Shown piece by piece: positions 38,359 through 47,273 of a DNA stretch of 64,000 bases. The DNA comes from Rhodocyclaceae bacterium (GTDB lineage Bacteria > Pseudomonadota > Gammaproteobacteria > Burkholderiales > Rhodocyclaceae). Made by a program: the position numbers and the translations under genes. The stretch lies in NCBI GenBank assembly GCA_016791105.1, contig JAEUNM010000006.1, positions 29,830 through 93,829 on the forward strand, written 5' to 3'. The notes under the pieces were generated by a model. It was not told the DNA's origin. It was given only the letters and a program-made list of their open reading frames with translations, and searched no databases. Numbering within the stretch: the stretch's first letter is position 1; every line of letters starts with the position of its first letter.

Positions 38359-39492
38359 TTAGCTGTCGAGCGCCATCCGGCGGCGACGCGCGATAATCCC
38401 CATCGCTGCCAGGCCCGCGCCGAGCAGCATGTAAGGCGGCAGCACAGGCACTTGCGTATCAACCGGAGGAGGGTCAATGGGGGGGGCGACCGGCGGTCCG
38501 ACCGGCGGCCCGACTGGGGGCTCGTCCGGCGCCACGACGTTCACCTGAAACGACGGCAAGGCGGTCTGTAACAGCATGTCGAGCGCGAATCTACGGCTGT
38601 TGAACAGGGTGAAGCCGGTGCGCGAAGTGCTGATCTCGGCATCGTCAATGCAGCCAAAGCCATTGTCTAAATCCGACCCCGGATCGCCGCAGTTAATACC
38701 CAGGTAGTAGTACGCAAAGGCGGAGAAATTGAGGCTGATCTGGGTATTGAATAAATTCGCCAGTGAGATGTTGGTAAGTTGAATGTCCCACGTCCCCGTG
38801 AGGTCAAGATCAAGGGGCACCGTTACGGGGCCGGCGAGCGAAAAGCTACCGGTGCGGGTTTGGCCGTCTCCCACGTGGGTTGCAAGAATTGTTCCGGACA
38901 TGCCACTGACGACATGTTTTGAAAATTGCGACAGGTTGAAGTCTATGCCGGCCTGAGCCCCGCCGACGCCAATGTTTGGCCCGACCGCAACGGTAACATG
39001 CGGGGTCTGGGCAGTAGTCGTTGTCGCGTTCGGCGGTGATGGCGTGTATTGTTTAAAGCCGATCAAGCCGACAGTTGGAGTGGAAATCGGCAGGGCGCCT
39101 GCTATCGGGAGGAAGGCGGTTACGAAGGCATCGGCGCCGAGGACGGTGTAGAAGTTGGCGCCGCCCGGTTTCCCCTGATAACTCAGGGACAGGTTGGCCG
39201 GCCCGCTGCCCAGGATGATTTCGTTGTCATAGGATACGGCGACGCGGCCTCTGTAACTCGACTGCACGGTGCCGCTGCTGGCCTCGAGATTGAATTGCAG
39301 GCCGAAATTGGTGTCACCCAGCAGATTTCGGAACGAAAAATACGTGCCGCCCTTGTCCGGACCAAAGAAAGAGGCTGGTGCCGAAACAAAATTTGCATCG
39401 AGACTTTGTGTCGTAACCGTTGCGCCGGCCTGTTCCAGCGCACCCATGCAGAGCAGTGCGCCGGCCAGCAGGGTGTTGTTCAAGCGATTCAC
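38359..39492 (-). CDS. Exported protein with PEP-CTERM-like sorting signal and Pro-rich linker
   Basis: 377 aa. Signal peptide (LLAGALLCMGALEQAGA, cleavage near residue 24), a ~280-residue beta-rich Ser/Thr/Asn-rich surface domain with a cysteine pair (NCGDPGSDLDNGFGC), then a Pro/Gly/Val tandem linker (PPVGPPVGPPVAPP). The C-terminal signal is VPVLPP, a hydrophobic helix and RRRR. Such tripartite tails are processed by an exosortase or related enzyme and deliver proteins to the surface or biofilm matrix. The motif is not the canonical PEP, so the sorting enzyme may be a variant. Start GTG with AAAGGAGTAA upstream. No exosortase gene is in the window. Confidence 0.82.
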   Translation of the reverse strand: MNRLNNTLLAGALLCMGALEQAGATVTTQSLDANFVSAPASFFGPDKGGTYFSFRNLLGDTNFGLQFNLEASSGTVQSSYRGRVAVSYDNEIILGSGPANLSLSYQGKPGGANFYTVLGADAFVTAFLPIAGALPISTPTVGLIGFKQYTPSPPNATTTTAQTPHVTVAVGPNIGVGGAQAGIDFNLSQFSKHVVSGMSGTILATHVGDGQTRTGSFSLAGPVTVPLDLDLTGTWDIQLTNISLANLFNTQISLNFSAFAYYYLGINCGDPGSDLDNGFGCIDDAEISTSRTGFTLFNSRRFALDMLLQTALPSFQVNVVAPDEPPVGPPVGPPVAPPIDPPPVDTQVPVLPPYMLLGAGLAAMGIIARRRRMALDS

Positions 39493-40104
39493 CGCTTACT
39501 CCTTTTGTTGTTGATGCCTGCGCTGCAGCCAGCAGTTTTACGCCGCGATCCTGCTTGCGCCGAACAGCGGTACAAGCGCGCTGCTTCATTAGGGCCGTAT
39601 GGTCCCCAAGCACGCACAAAGCTGTACTCAAGCAAATACTGGCCCAATGTCGCGAAGTGCTTGAAAGCACGGACCCAGGGTGCATACGCACTGCGCGTTC
39701 GGGCGGCCTGCCGTAAATTTTTCGACAATCACGCGGCATGTTGACAAGAAAATGGCATGTTCGCAAGCGGACCCGCAAAGGTGCCGGCAGAAAGGATCCC
39801 AACATCGCGCCGCGGGTGCCGACGGGGATCTAAGCGGGTGCCTGGCGGATAAATACCGCCTTCCTGCTCCGCGTTACAGGCCACTGAAGGGGCTTTCGGC
39901 TGTTGCTGACTATCCGGCAAGGCGTCGGAGGCGATAGCGGCAGGGTATTGCACGCGGCGCGGCACATGGCGGCCGGGATGCGCCCGTTAGATGGCATGTT
40001 ATGCGGATCGTGCTGAGTGGGGTGGCAGAGGCGCCGCGGGTAAGCGTATGGGACCGCCGCATGACGTGCGCCGCGATTGGCAGGCGCATCGTTGGGGGCC
40101 GCAG
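39493..40104. other. Intergenic region before the second small-RNA group
   Basis: About 610 bp. It should contain the promoter of the PEP-CTERM-like gene (minus strand). A short hairpin GGCGG-ATAAATA-CCGCC lies near 39847-39863. No sigma-54 box was found here, in contrast to the other PEP-CTERM gene. No coding sequence recognised. Confidence 0.4.
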
Positions 40105-40277
40105 AAAAAGAACCCCGGCACACCGATTCGGCTTGCCCTGTGATACGGAGGGGCGGACAAGCCATAAAACACTCGGTGTGCCGGGATTAAAACGTGCCGG
40201 ACAGGAGGTCTCTCCGGCACGCCCGACTCGATGAGGCGCAAGCCGCGCTGCCGCACAACACGGTTGCTGCAGCGCAC
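40105..40277 (-). ncRNA. Anti-SD-loop small RNA, array copy 5
   Basis: About 173 nt, the shortest copy. Promoter TTGGAT (40308-40313), 18-nt spacer, TATTCT (40284-40289). Hairpin 1 has a stronger 9-bp stem (CGTGCCGGA/TCCGGCACG) with CCTCCTGTCC partly in the loop. Hairpin 2 loop is shortened to CCCCTCC. The T-rich tail TTCTTTTT (40105-40112) is less regular than in the other copies. Confidence 0.78.
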
Positions 40278-40480
40278 AAACGAAGAATACCGGTACGCTG
40301 CTAATCAATCCAATCGCAAATTTTGATTCCGGGCATTGCCGCGATGAATGTCCCGGAAGGGAGCTCGGGCGGTCTGTCGGCGGCATTTCAAGCGAGGTGG
40401 ATTGGTGGCGCTAAGGCCCCGGGGTTTTGGTCGGAAGCAATGGCGCCGCGGCGGGATGGCTGGGGGAAGGAAAGATAGGC

Positions 40481-40660
40481 AAAAAGAGCCGGCACACCTT
40501 TTCGAACCGCCCTGTAAAACTGGAGGAGGGGCGGGCAGGCCCGAAGCGCAAATGGTGTGCCGGGTGCAAAAACGTGCCGGAAAGGAGGAGGCTCCAGCAC
40601 GCCCGGTTCAAACACCGCATCAACTTGGCCTTGGCTTCCGGCTTCGTTGTTGCAGTGCAC
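40481..40660 (-). ncRNA. Anti-SD-loop small RNA, array copy 6
   Basis: About 180 nt. Promoter TTGGAT (40691-40696), 18-nt spacer, TAAGAT (40667-40672). Loops CCTCCTTTCC and CCCCTCCTCC. Terminator stem of the GTGTGCC type, T run 40481-40485. Very similar to copy 4 around hairpin 2. Confidence 0.8.
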
Positions 40661-40847
40661 AATAGAATCTTACCGCGCTTGCCCGCGGGTATCCAATCGC
40701 ATTTCTTGATGCGCGATATTTGTGGCGCTGATGCCGGCGTGACGGCGCGGCCGAGGTAGGGCGAGCAAGCTGCAGGCGTGGTTCCGCCATAGGGCGTACA
40801 CACGGCAAGCCAGTGAACGGAACGCGCGTGCGCGGCGCTGGCGGGAT

Positions 40848-41024
40848 AAAAAAAATCCTGGCACACCGAATCGGGCCGCCCTTGAAACCTGGAGGAGGGG
40901 GCGGGCGGCCCGAAGCAAAAATGGTGTGCCAGGACAAAACGTGCCGGATGGAACTTCTTTCCGGCACGCCCGACTCAACCGTGCGCTGCCGCCGCAGAGG
41001 CGTGAGACGAATGCTGCAGCGCAC
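40848..41024 (-). ncRNA. Anti-SD-loop small RNA, array copy 7 (one loop changed)
   Basis: About 177 nt. Promoter TTGGAC (41056-41061), 19-nt spacer, TATTCT (41031-41036). Hairpin 1 keeps a perfect 9-bp stem, but its loop reads AAGAAGTTCCA and lacks CCTCC. Hairpin 2 keeps CCCCCTCCTCC. T run 40848-40855 with the stem extended by TCC pairs (GGA on the other side). The changed loop suggests a different target preference or relaxed selection. Confidence 0.78.
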
Positions 41025-41472
41025 AATGCAAGAATACCGTGCCTGCTGCCGGCCCGTCCAATCGCATTTTCTGATTCAGCTTATTGCCCGTGTGAATGCG
41101 ACTAAGCGCCGCTTGCGGGGGCTTTGGCGGCGGCTCGGAACAAAGTCGACGCGGGCAGCTTGAAGCGGCGTTGGCCGGTGCACTATGGCCGCGATGGTGG
41201 CTGATCAGCCGCGCTTCGGTTGTGAAGGTCTGCCATCCCGGCGCGACGTCTGCCGCCATGCCCGCGGCTTCGGCCTACCGCAAGCGCGCTCACTAATCCG
41301 CTGCTCAGGCGTGACGGACTACGGCGCCAGTACTGAGGCGATGTCCTGGCTTCGGCGCTTCTTAAACGGACCAGCCCGCGGTTTCGCGGGTGCGGGCCGG
41401 CGGCGGCGGATGCCGTGCGGTGGCGAGGGCGATTTGGGTGCCGGTGGAGAGGAAAATGGACAGAAAAAGGGC

Positions 41473-41653
41473 AAAAAAAACCGGCACACCTTTTCGGGCT
41501 GCCCTGTGAAACTGGAGGAGGGGCGGGCAGGTCCGAAGCGCAAACAGTGTGCCGGGTCCAAAAACGTGCCGGGAAGGAGGAAATACCAGCACGCCCGTAT
41601 CTTTTCAGCCCTGCATCACGGCTACGCTGTGGCGTAGAATGTTGCAGTGCACA
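41473..41653 (-). ncRNA. Anti-SD-loop small RNA, array copy 8
   Basis: About 181 nt. Promoter TTGGAA (41684-41689), 18-nt spacer, TATTCT (41660-41665), upstream block AAAAAACGATTGGAA as in copy 2. Loops CCTCCTTCCC and CCCCTCCTCC. The GCACG/CGTGC stem is kept but the inner pairs are weaker. T run 41473-41480. The LysR gene at 41972 is the next gene, in the opposite direction. Confidence 0.78.
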
Positions 41654-41971
41654 AAAAGAAGAATACCCGACCCACCTGCAAGATTCCAATCGTTTTTTCT
41701 GATTCGGCGTATCAGCGCTGCAAATGCCGGATCAAGGTTTCATGCGGCATTGCGACAGGGTTTTCGCGCTTGCGCGCGGCTTTGGCGCGGAACACAATGC
41801 GCGACGGCCAGGAGCGCGCTATGTGCGGCGCGGCAGAGCGTGCCATTGCGCGGTGCAGCGGCGGAAAGTCCGCAAGCGCCAAGCGAGCGATGCTCGGCAA
41901 GGCCGGCGTGGCAAGGCGAAGTAAATATAAGCAGGGACCGCGTCGGGGCGCGGTGAGGGAGGTGCAGAGGC

Positions 41972-42892
41972 ATGGAAATTTACAAACTCAGAACCTTTGC
42001 GGCGGTGGCCGAACTTGGGCAACTTACCCGCGCCGCGGAGAGGTTGCATCTGAGCCAGCCGGCTGTTACCGCGCAGGTCAAGGCGCTGGAGGAAGAACTG
42101 CAGCTCGGCTTGTTCGAGCGCACGCCTGCCGGCATGGTGCTTACCGAAGCCGGGCGCCGAATGCTCGTGAAAGCCGAGAAGGTGCTGCAGGCGGCGCAGG
42201 AATTGCGTAACGAAGCCGCGCACATGCGTGGCGCCATCGCTGGCAAGTTCAGTCTGGGCGCCGTGGCCGACCCGGAATTGATACGTCTGGGCGACCTGGT
42301 AAACCTCGCCTTGGGGCGCCATCCGCTGGTCGAAATCGAAATATTCCAGAACGTGAGCGGCGAAGCGCTGGAAGGGGTACGCAAGCGCACGCTGGACGCC
42401 AGTTTTTATTTCGGCGACCTCAACGTGGCCGGCGTCGCCGCCATGCGCCTGCGCGACATCGTGTATTGCGTGACCGGCCCGGCGGCCTGGAAAAAGCGCC
42501 TGCAGAACGCGGAATGGGACGACATTGCGGCCATGCCCTGGGTGTTCGCGCCCACCGTCAGTACGCACAGAAAAATGGTGGAGGGCCTGTTCCGCAGCCG
42601 CTCCACCGTGCCCGGAAAAGTGGTCGAGGCCGATCAGGAAGCGCTCATGAGCAGCCTGGTGATCGCCGGCATGGGGCTGGGGCTGATGCGCGAAGACCAG
42701 GCCCGCGCCGCGGTCAAGGCGCGCGACGTGGTGATCTGGCCCAAGGCGCGCTGCGAAACCACCCTATGGTTCATTTACCTGGCCGACCGCGAGCGCGAGC
42801 CTGTCATCAAGGCATTGCTGGACGCCGTGCGCACGGTCTGGAGCAGCGAAAAGCCGGCCGTCAGGGCGGTGGATACGGACGAGGCTTCCTGA
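41972..42892 (+). CDS. LysR-family transcriptional regulator
   Basis: 306 aa. N-terminal winged helix-turn-helix (1-60, FAAVAELGQLTRAAERLHLSQPAVTAQVKALEEELQ) and C-terminal periplasmic-binding-like effector domain (about 90-290). The HTH reads cleanly, so DNA binding is expected. Target and effector unknown. It is 139 bp upstream of glgC on the same strand, but that alone does not show control of glycogen genes. SD GAGGGAGGTG before the ATG. Confidence 0.9.
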   Translation: MEIYKLRTFAAVAELGQLTRAAERLHLSQPAVTAQVKALEEELQLGLFERTPAGMVLTEAGRRMLVKAEKVLQAAQELRNEAAHMRGAIAGKFSLGAVADPELIRLGDLVNLALGRHPLVEIEIFQNVSGEALEGVRKRTLDASFYFGDLNVAGVAAMRLRDIVYCVTGPAAWKKRLQNAEWDDIAAMPWVFAPTVSTHRKMVEGLFRSRSTVPGKVVEADQEALMSSLVIAGMGLGLMREDQARAAVKARDVVIWPKARCETTLWFIYLADREREPVIKALLDAVRTVWSSEKPAVRAVDTDEAS

Positions 42893-43031
42893 TCCGCCGT
42901 GCCGCCCGCTGGGGCGCCGCAAGCCGCGGCTAGCGTGGCCACCGCAAGGCGTGCGCGATCGCGAGCGCGTGCAGGCCGGCAGGCAAATTTCGGTCGGGTA
43001 AAATCAAAACAATCTGGAGGGAAATTTCCGC

Positions 43032-44306
43032 ATGGAAGCCGCCGCACTGGCCAGAAATCTGCAGCTTCCCAAACGCGCCATGGCTCTCGTGCTGGCGGGT
43101 GGGCGCGGCAGCCGGCTGAAAAATCTGACCGACCGCCGTGCCAAGCCCGCGGTGTATTTCGGCGGCAAATTTCGCATCGTCGATTTCACCCTGTCGAATT
43201 GCCTCAATTCGGGCATACGGCGCGTGGCCGTGCTGACGCAGTACAAGTCGCACAGCTTGTTGCGCCATTTGCAGCGCGGCTGGGCGTTTTTGAAATCGGA
43301 AATGAACGAGTTCTGCGATCTGCTGCCGGCGCAGCAGCGGCTGGATGAACAATCCTGGTATCGCGGCACCGCCGACGCGGTGTATCAAAACCTCGACATT
43401 ATCGAAAGCTATGCGCCGGAATACATCGTGGTGCTGGCGGGCGACCACATCTACAAGCAGAACTACGCCGTCATGCTGGCGGACCATGTGGACCATGGCG
43501 CCAAAGTTACCTGCGCCTGCATAGAAGTGCCGCGCTGCGAGGCCACGGCGTTCGGCGTGATGGCGGTGGATGCCGCGCGCCGCGTGACCAATTTCGTCGA
43601 AAAGCCGGCCGATCCGCCCGCCATGCCGGGCAAACCCGATATTGCGCTGGCCAGCATGGGGGTTTATGTGTTCGACGCCGCCTGGCTTTACGACGCCTTG
43701 GCGCGCGACGCGGCGGATAGCGCGTCAGACCATGATTTCGGCCGCAACATCATTCCGTCTGCGGTGGGCGACGGTGTGGTGCTGGCCCATCCGTTCGGCA
43801 TGTCCTGCATCAAGAGCGAAGGCGAATGGGAAGCCGAGGCTTACTGGCGCGACGTCGGCACCATAGATGCGTACTGGGAAGCCAATATCGATCTGACCGC
43901 CACCCGGCCGGCGCTTAATCTGTACGACAAATCCTGGCCCATCCTGACCCACCAGGAACAGCTTCCACCGGCGAAATTCGTGCACAACCAGCCCGGTCGC
44001 ATGGGCTGTGCGATCGAATCCATGGTGTCCGGCGGCTGCATCATTTCCGGCACCATCGATCGCTCATTATTGTTTTCCAACTGCCGCGTGCATTCTTATG
44101 CCCGCGTCGATTGGTCGGTCCTGTTGCCCGGTGTCGAAATCGGCCGCCACGCACGCATCAGCCACGCCGTGATCGACCGCGGCTGCAAAATTCCGGATGG
44201 CATGGTGGTGGGCGAAGATGCGACGGAGGACGCGCGGCGCTTTTACCGCACCGAGCGCGGCATCACCCTTATTACGGTCGATATGCTGGCCAGACTGGCG
44301 GTTTAG
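43032..44306 (+). CDS. glgC: Glucose-1-phosphate adenylyltransferase
   Basis: 424 aa. It makes ADP-glucose from ATP and glucose-1-phosphate, the committed step of bacterial glycogen synthesis. Nucleotidyltransferase motif [20 protein letters not shown] (residues about 19-38), allosteric/substrate lysine in [16 protein letters not shown], and [10 protein letters not shown] at the active site. The C-terminal left-handed beta-helix domain is present, so it should be an allosterically regulated tetramer. It converges with glgB 30 bp downstream. SD TGGAGGGA before the ATG. Confidence 0.97.
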   Translation: MEAAALARNLQLPKRAMALVLAGGRGSRLKNLTDRRAKPAVYFGGKFRIVDFTLSNCLNSGIRRVAVLTQYKSHSLLRHLQRGWAFLKSEMNEFCDLLPAQQRLDEQSWYRGTADAVYQNLDIIESYAPEYIVVLAGDHIYKQNYAVMLADHVDHGAKVTCACIEVPRCEATAFGVMAVDAARRVTNFVEKPADPPAMPGKPDIALASMGVYVFDAAWLYDALARDAADSASDHDFGRNIIPSAVGDGVVLAHPFGMSCIKSEGEWEAEAYWRDVGTIDAYWEANIDLTATRPALNLYDKSWPILTHQEQLPPAKFVHNQPGRMGCAIESMVSGGCIISGTIDRSLLFSNCRVHSYARVDWSVLLPGVEIGRHARISHAVIDRGCKIPDGMVVGEDATEDARRFYRTERGITLITVDMLARLAV

Positions 44307-44336
44307 TTCACGGCCCCGGCCGGCGCAGGCGGCGTC

Positions 44337-46514
44337 TTACTGCCGCCACTCGAACCACAGCGTAGCCAGCGGCGGCAAACTCAAGTTGATGGACCACGGC
44401 CGCCCGTGCATGGCCACGGCTGCGGCCTCTACGCCGGGCGGATTGCCCACGTCGCTGCCGCCGTACAGCGCGGCGTCGGAATTCAGAATTTCGCGGTAAT
44501 AGCCGGGCTGGGGCACGCCCACGCGATAGCCGTGCCGATGCACGGGCGTGAAATTGCAAACCACCAGCACGCAATGATCCGGCGTGTGGCTGCGGCGCAA
44601 AAACGTGAGTACGGAATTTTCCGCATCGGCCGCATCTATCCACTCGAACCCGGCGGGGTCGAAATCCAGTGCGTGGAGCGGGGCCAGGCGGCGATACGTG
44701 TGGTTCAGATCGCGTACCAGGCGCCGCACGCCGGCGTGTTCCGGGCGGTCCAGCAAATGCCAGTCCAGACTGGCGTCGTGGTTCCACTCGCGTTCCTGGG
44801 CGAATTCGCTTCCCATGAACAGCAATTTTTTGCCCGGATGGGCGTACATGAATGCGTAGTAGCAGCGCAGGTTGGCGAATTTCTGCCAGCGGTCGCCGGG
44901 CATTTTGCCCAGCATGGACCCCTTGCCATGCACCACCTCGTCGTGCGACAAGGGCAGCACGAAATTTTCGTGGAAGGCATACACCAGGCCGAAAGTCAGC
45001 TCGTGGTGATGGTGCCTGCGGTGTATGGGGTCGCGCGCAATGTATTTCAGCGTGTCATGCATCCAGCCCATGTTCCACTTGTAGTGAAAGCCCAGGCCGC
45101 CTAGGTAAGTGGGCCGCGACACGGATGGAAAGGCGGTGGATTCTTCCGCGAAAGTGACGGCGTCCGGGCGCTCCACGCCCACCACCTCGTTCATGCGGCG
45201 CAAAAAGTCGATGGCTTCCAGATTTTCGCGCCCGCCGTGCTGGTTGGGCACCCACTCGCCGGCCGGCCGGCTGTAGTCGCGATACAACATGGAGGCCACG
45301 GCATCCACGCGCAGCCCATCCAGGCCGTAGCACTCCAGCCAGTACAGCGCGTTGGCGATCAGGTAATTGCGCACTTCGGTGCGGCCGAAGTTGTAAATGA
45401 GCGTGTTCCAGTCGCGGTGAAACCCTTCGCGCGGGTCGGCGTGTTCGTACAGGTGCGTGCCGTCGAAGCGTGCCAGCCCGTGCGCGTCAGACGGAAAATG
45501 CGCCGGCACCCAGTCCATCACCACACCTATGCCGGCTTCGTGCATGCGCTGCACCAGGCGCACCAGGCCGGCCGGGTCGCCGAAGCGCGCGCTGGGCGCA
45601 TACAGGCAAATCGGCTGGTAGCCCCAGGAGCCGTCGAAAGGGTGTTCCGAAACCGGCAACAGTTCGACGTGCGTAAAGCCCATTTCGAGCACGTAGGGCA
45701 CCAGCCGGTCAGCCAGTTCATCCCAGGCCAGAAAACCCGTTCCATCGGCGCCACCGCGCTGCCAGGAGCCGAGATGCACTTCGTAGATGGAGATGGGCGC
45801 ATCCAGGCCATTGGCGGCCTTGCGTGCGTCCGAATGGGCGCAGCGGCCTGGCCGGGCGGCGACGATGCTGGCATTGGCCGGGCGCAATTCGGCGGCCAGC
45901 CCGTAGGGATCGGCCTTGAGCGGCAATACTTCGCCCGCCTGCGACAGAATTTCGTACTTGTAGCGGGTACCCGCCGCGACGCCGGGCAGAAATATTTCCC
46001 ACACCCCGCAGTCGCGCCGAAGCCGCATGGGATGGCGGCGGCCGTCCCAAAAGTTGAAATCGCCCACTACGCTCACGCGGGCCGCATTGGGCGCCCACAC
46101 GGCGAAACGGCTGCCAGCAACCCCAGCCAGGGTGGCCGGATGCGCGCCGAGAATTTCGTAGGGGCGCAGGTGCGTGCCTTCGCCCAGCAGCCATACGTCG
46201 GTGTCGCCGAGCAGCGGCGGAAAGCGGTAGGGGTCGTCCTGCTCGCTTTGGCTGCCATCGCTCCACACCACATGCAGGCGATAAGGCGATGCCGCGCTGC
46301 CCGGCAGTTCGCCTTCGAAAAAACCATCCACATGCAGGAAGGCGAGTTGCACCGTGCGCGCCTCGGCCTCCATGTGCGCCGTTACCGCGCGTGCGCCGGG
46401 CAGCCACACGCGCAGCAAAGTACGGCCGTCCGCCGTGCGATGCGGGCCCAGCACGGAAAACGGATCGCCGTGGCGGGCGTGGCGTATCAGTTCTATCTGC
46501 TGGGTGAGCGGCAC
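44337..46514 (-). CDS. glgB: 1,4-alpha-glucan branching enzyme
   Basis: 725 aa (E. coli GlgB 728), GH13 family with N-terminal carbohydrate-binding modules. Catalytic motifs of the (beta/alpha)8 barrel: [20 protein letters not shown] (nucleophile Asp), TFAEEST (acid Glu) and [10 protein letters not shown] (Asp). It introduces alpha-1,6 branches into glycogen. The frame continues upstream to an ATG at 46574. I chose GTG at 46514 because ATGGAGATCC provides an SD at the right distance and the length then fits. Convergent with glgC. Confidence 0.95.
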   Translation of the reverse strand: MPLTQQIELIRHARHGDPFSVLGPHRTADGRTLLRVWLPGARAVTAHMEAEARTVQLAFLHVDGFFEGELPGSAASPYRLHVVWSDGSQSEQDDPYRFPPLLGDTDVWLLGEGTHLRPYEILGAHPATLAGVAGSRFAVWAPNAARVSVVGDFNFWDGRRHPMRLRRDCGVWEIFLPGVAAGTRYKYEILSQAGEVLPLKADPYGLAAELRPANASIVAARPGRCAHSDARKAANGLDAPISIYEVHLGSWQRGGADGTGFLAWDELADRLVPYVLEMGFTHVELLPVSEHPFDGSWGYQPICLYAPSARFGDPAGLVRLVQRMHEAGIGVVMDWVPAHFPSDAHGLARFDGTHLYEHADPREGFHRDWNTLIYNFGRTEVRNYLIANALYWLECYGLDGLRVDAVASMLYRDYSRPAGEWVPNQHGGRENLEAIDFLRRMNEVVGVERPDAVTFAEESTAFPSVSRPTYLGGLGFHYKWNMGWMHDTLKYIARDPIHRRHHHHELTFGLVYAFHENFVLPLSHDEVVHGKGSMLGKMPGDRWQKFANLRCYYAFMYAHPGKKLLFMGSEFAQEREWNHDASLDWHLLDRPEHAGVRRLVRDLNHTYRRLAPLHALDFDPAGFEWIDAADAENSVLTFLRRSHTPDHCVLVVCNFTPVHRHGYRVGVPQPGYYREILNSDAALYGGSDVGNPPGVEAAAVAMHGRPWSINLSLPPLATLWFEWRQ

Positions 46515-46719
46515 GGCCGGATCTCCATTGCGTCGGTGTGCCGCGGATTGCCGCCGGGCACGCAAAGCCGGCATTCTAGCCGTCCAGCGCCGGATGGACC
46601 GGAGCTTGCGTGGGCGGTACGAATTTGAAACTTGAGTGGCGCCAAGCAGCGCGGTTTGCAGCCCACGCAGCGGATTTGCGGACTTCGGTCGGCAGGCGCA
46701 GGCGGCGCTCGGCGGAGGC

Positions 46720-47064
46720 TTAGACGCCGCGCTGCGGCAGTTCCCGCCAGCGACGCGGCGGAACTTGCATGGGGCGCGCGAAGACCGACATCATGCCCAT
46801 GCCGAACTGCATCGGCACCCGGTAAAACGAGGTAAATGCTACGTCCCAGGCCATGCCCCAGGTGGCAATAGCGGCCAGTGGCCAATGGTGCACCGCTTGC
46901 GGCGCCTGCGGAACGAGCCATGCACCGGGGTGCAGTTCAATGACGCATGCGATGTGGTCGGTGGACACGTGCTGCGCGGCGTGCGGGCGCCCGCGTCTGG
47001 CCTCGTCGAGCTGCAATACTTGGGATGGACGACTCCCTGGCCCTATGCCGCGCTTTGCAATCAT
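46720..47064 (-). CDS. Small protein of unknown function
   Basis: 114 aa. A strong SD (ACGAGGAGACGGGC) precedes ATG at 47064. The N-terminal half is basic and polar. The C-terminal half has [20 protein letters not shown] and [17 protein letters not shown], moderately hydrophobic and Met/Phe-rich, resembling neither a clear transmembrane helix nor a known domain. The sequence pattern recalls small granule- or membrane-associated proteins, but I cannot name a family. Sited between glgB and the FNR-like regulator, all on the minus strand. Confidence 0.55.
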   Translation of the reverse strand: MIAKRGIGPGSRPSQVLQLDEARRGRPHAAQHVSTDHIACVIELHPGAWLVPQAPQAVHHWPLAAIATWGMAWDVAFTSFYRVPMQFGMGMMSVFARPMQVPPRRWRELPQRGV

Positions 47065-47273
47065 GCCCGTCTCCTCGTTCTTGGCACACCTTGCAAACGC
47101 AATGACTCTGCGACGCCGGCGCGCGTATGGTGCTGACCCGAACGGGCATTCTACGTTGCTTGACTGCAAAAGGGGAAACAAAGGCGCCGCAAAGCGGCTG
47201 GCTGCGGCGCACTTGCCAAAGCGCGCACGGCTTGCGCGCGGCGCAGGAGCGCCGTGCGTCCGGCGAAACCGGT

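Noticed and set aside
39747..39775. Possible sigma-54 box TGGCATGTTCGC near 39760
   Set aside because: The -12 element does not match, and it is on the plus strand, away from the PEP-CTERM-like gene direction.
35395..41653. Plus-strand reading of the repeats as RNAs with GGAGGAGG loops (SD-like or CsrA-binding)
   Set aside because: The T run that completes an intrinsic terminator, and the promoter hexamers, are both on the minus strand. On the plus strand the hairpins have no promoter or terminator.
35395..41689. Repeats as an integron cassette array or CRISPR
   Set aside because: The spacers carry no cassette genes or attC-type sites, unit lengths vary widely, and repeats are ~180-nt structured blocks rather than short identical CRISPR repeats.
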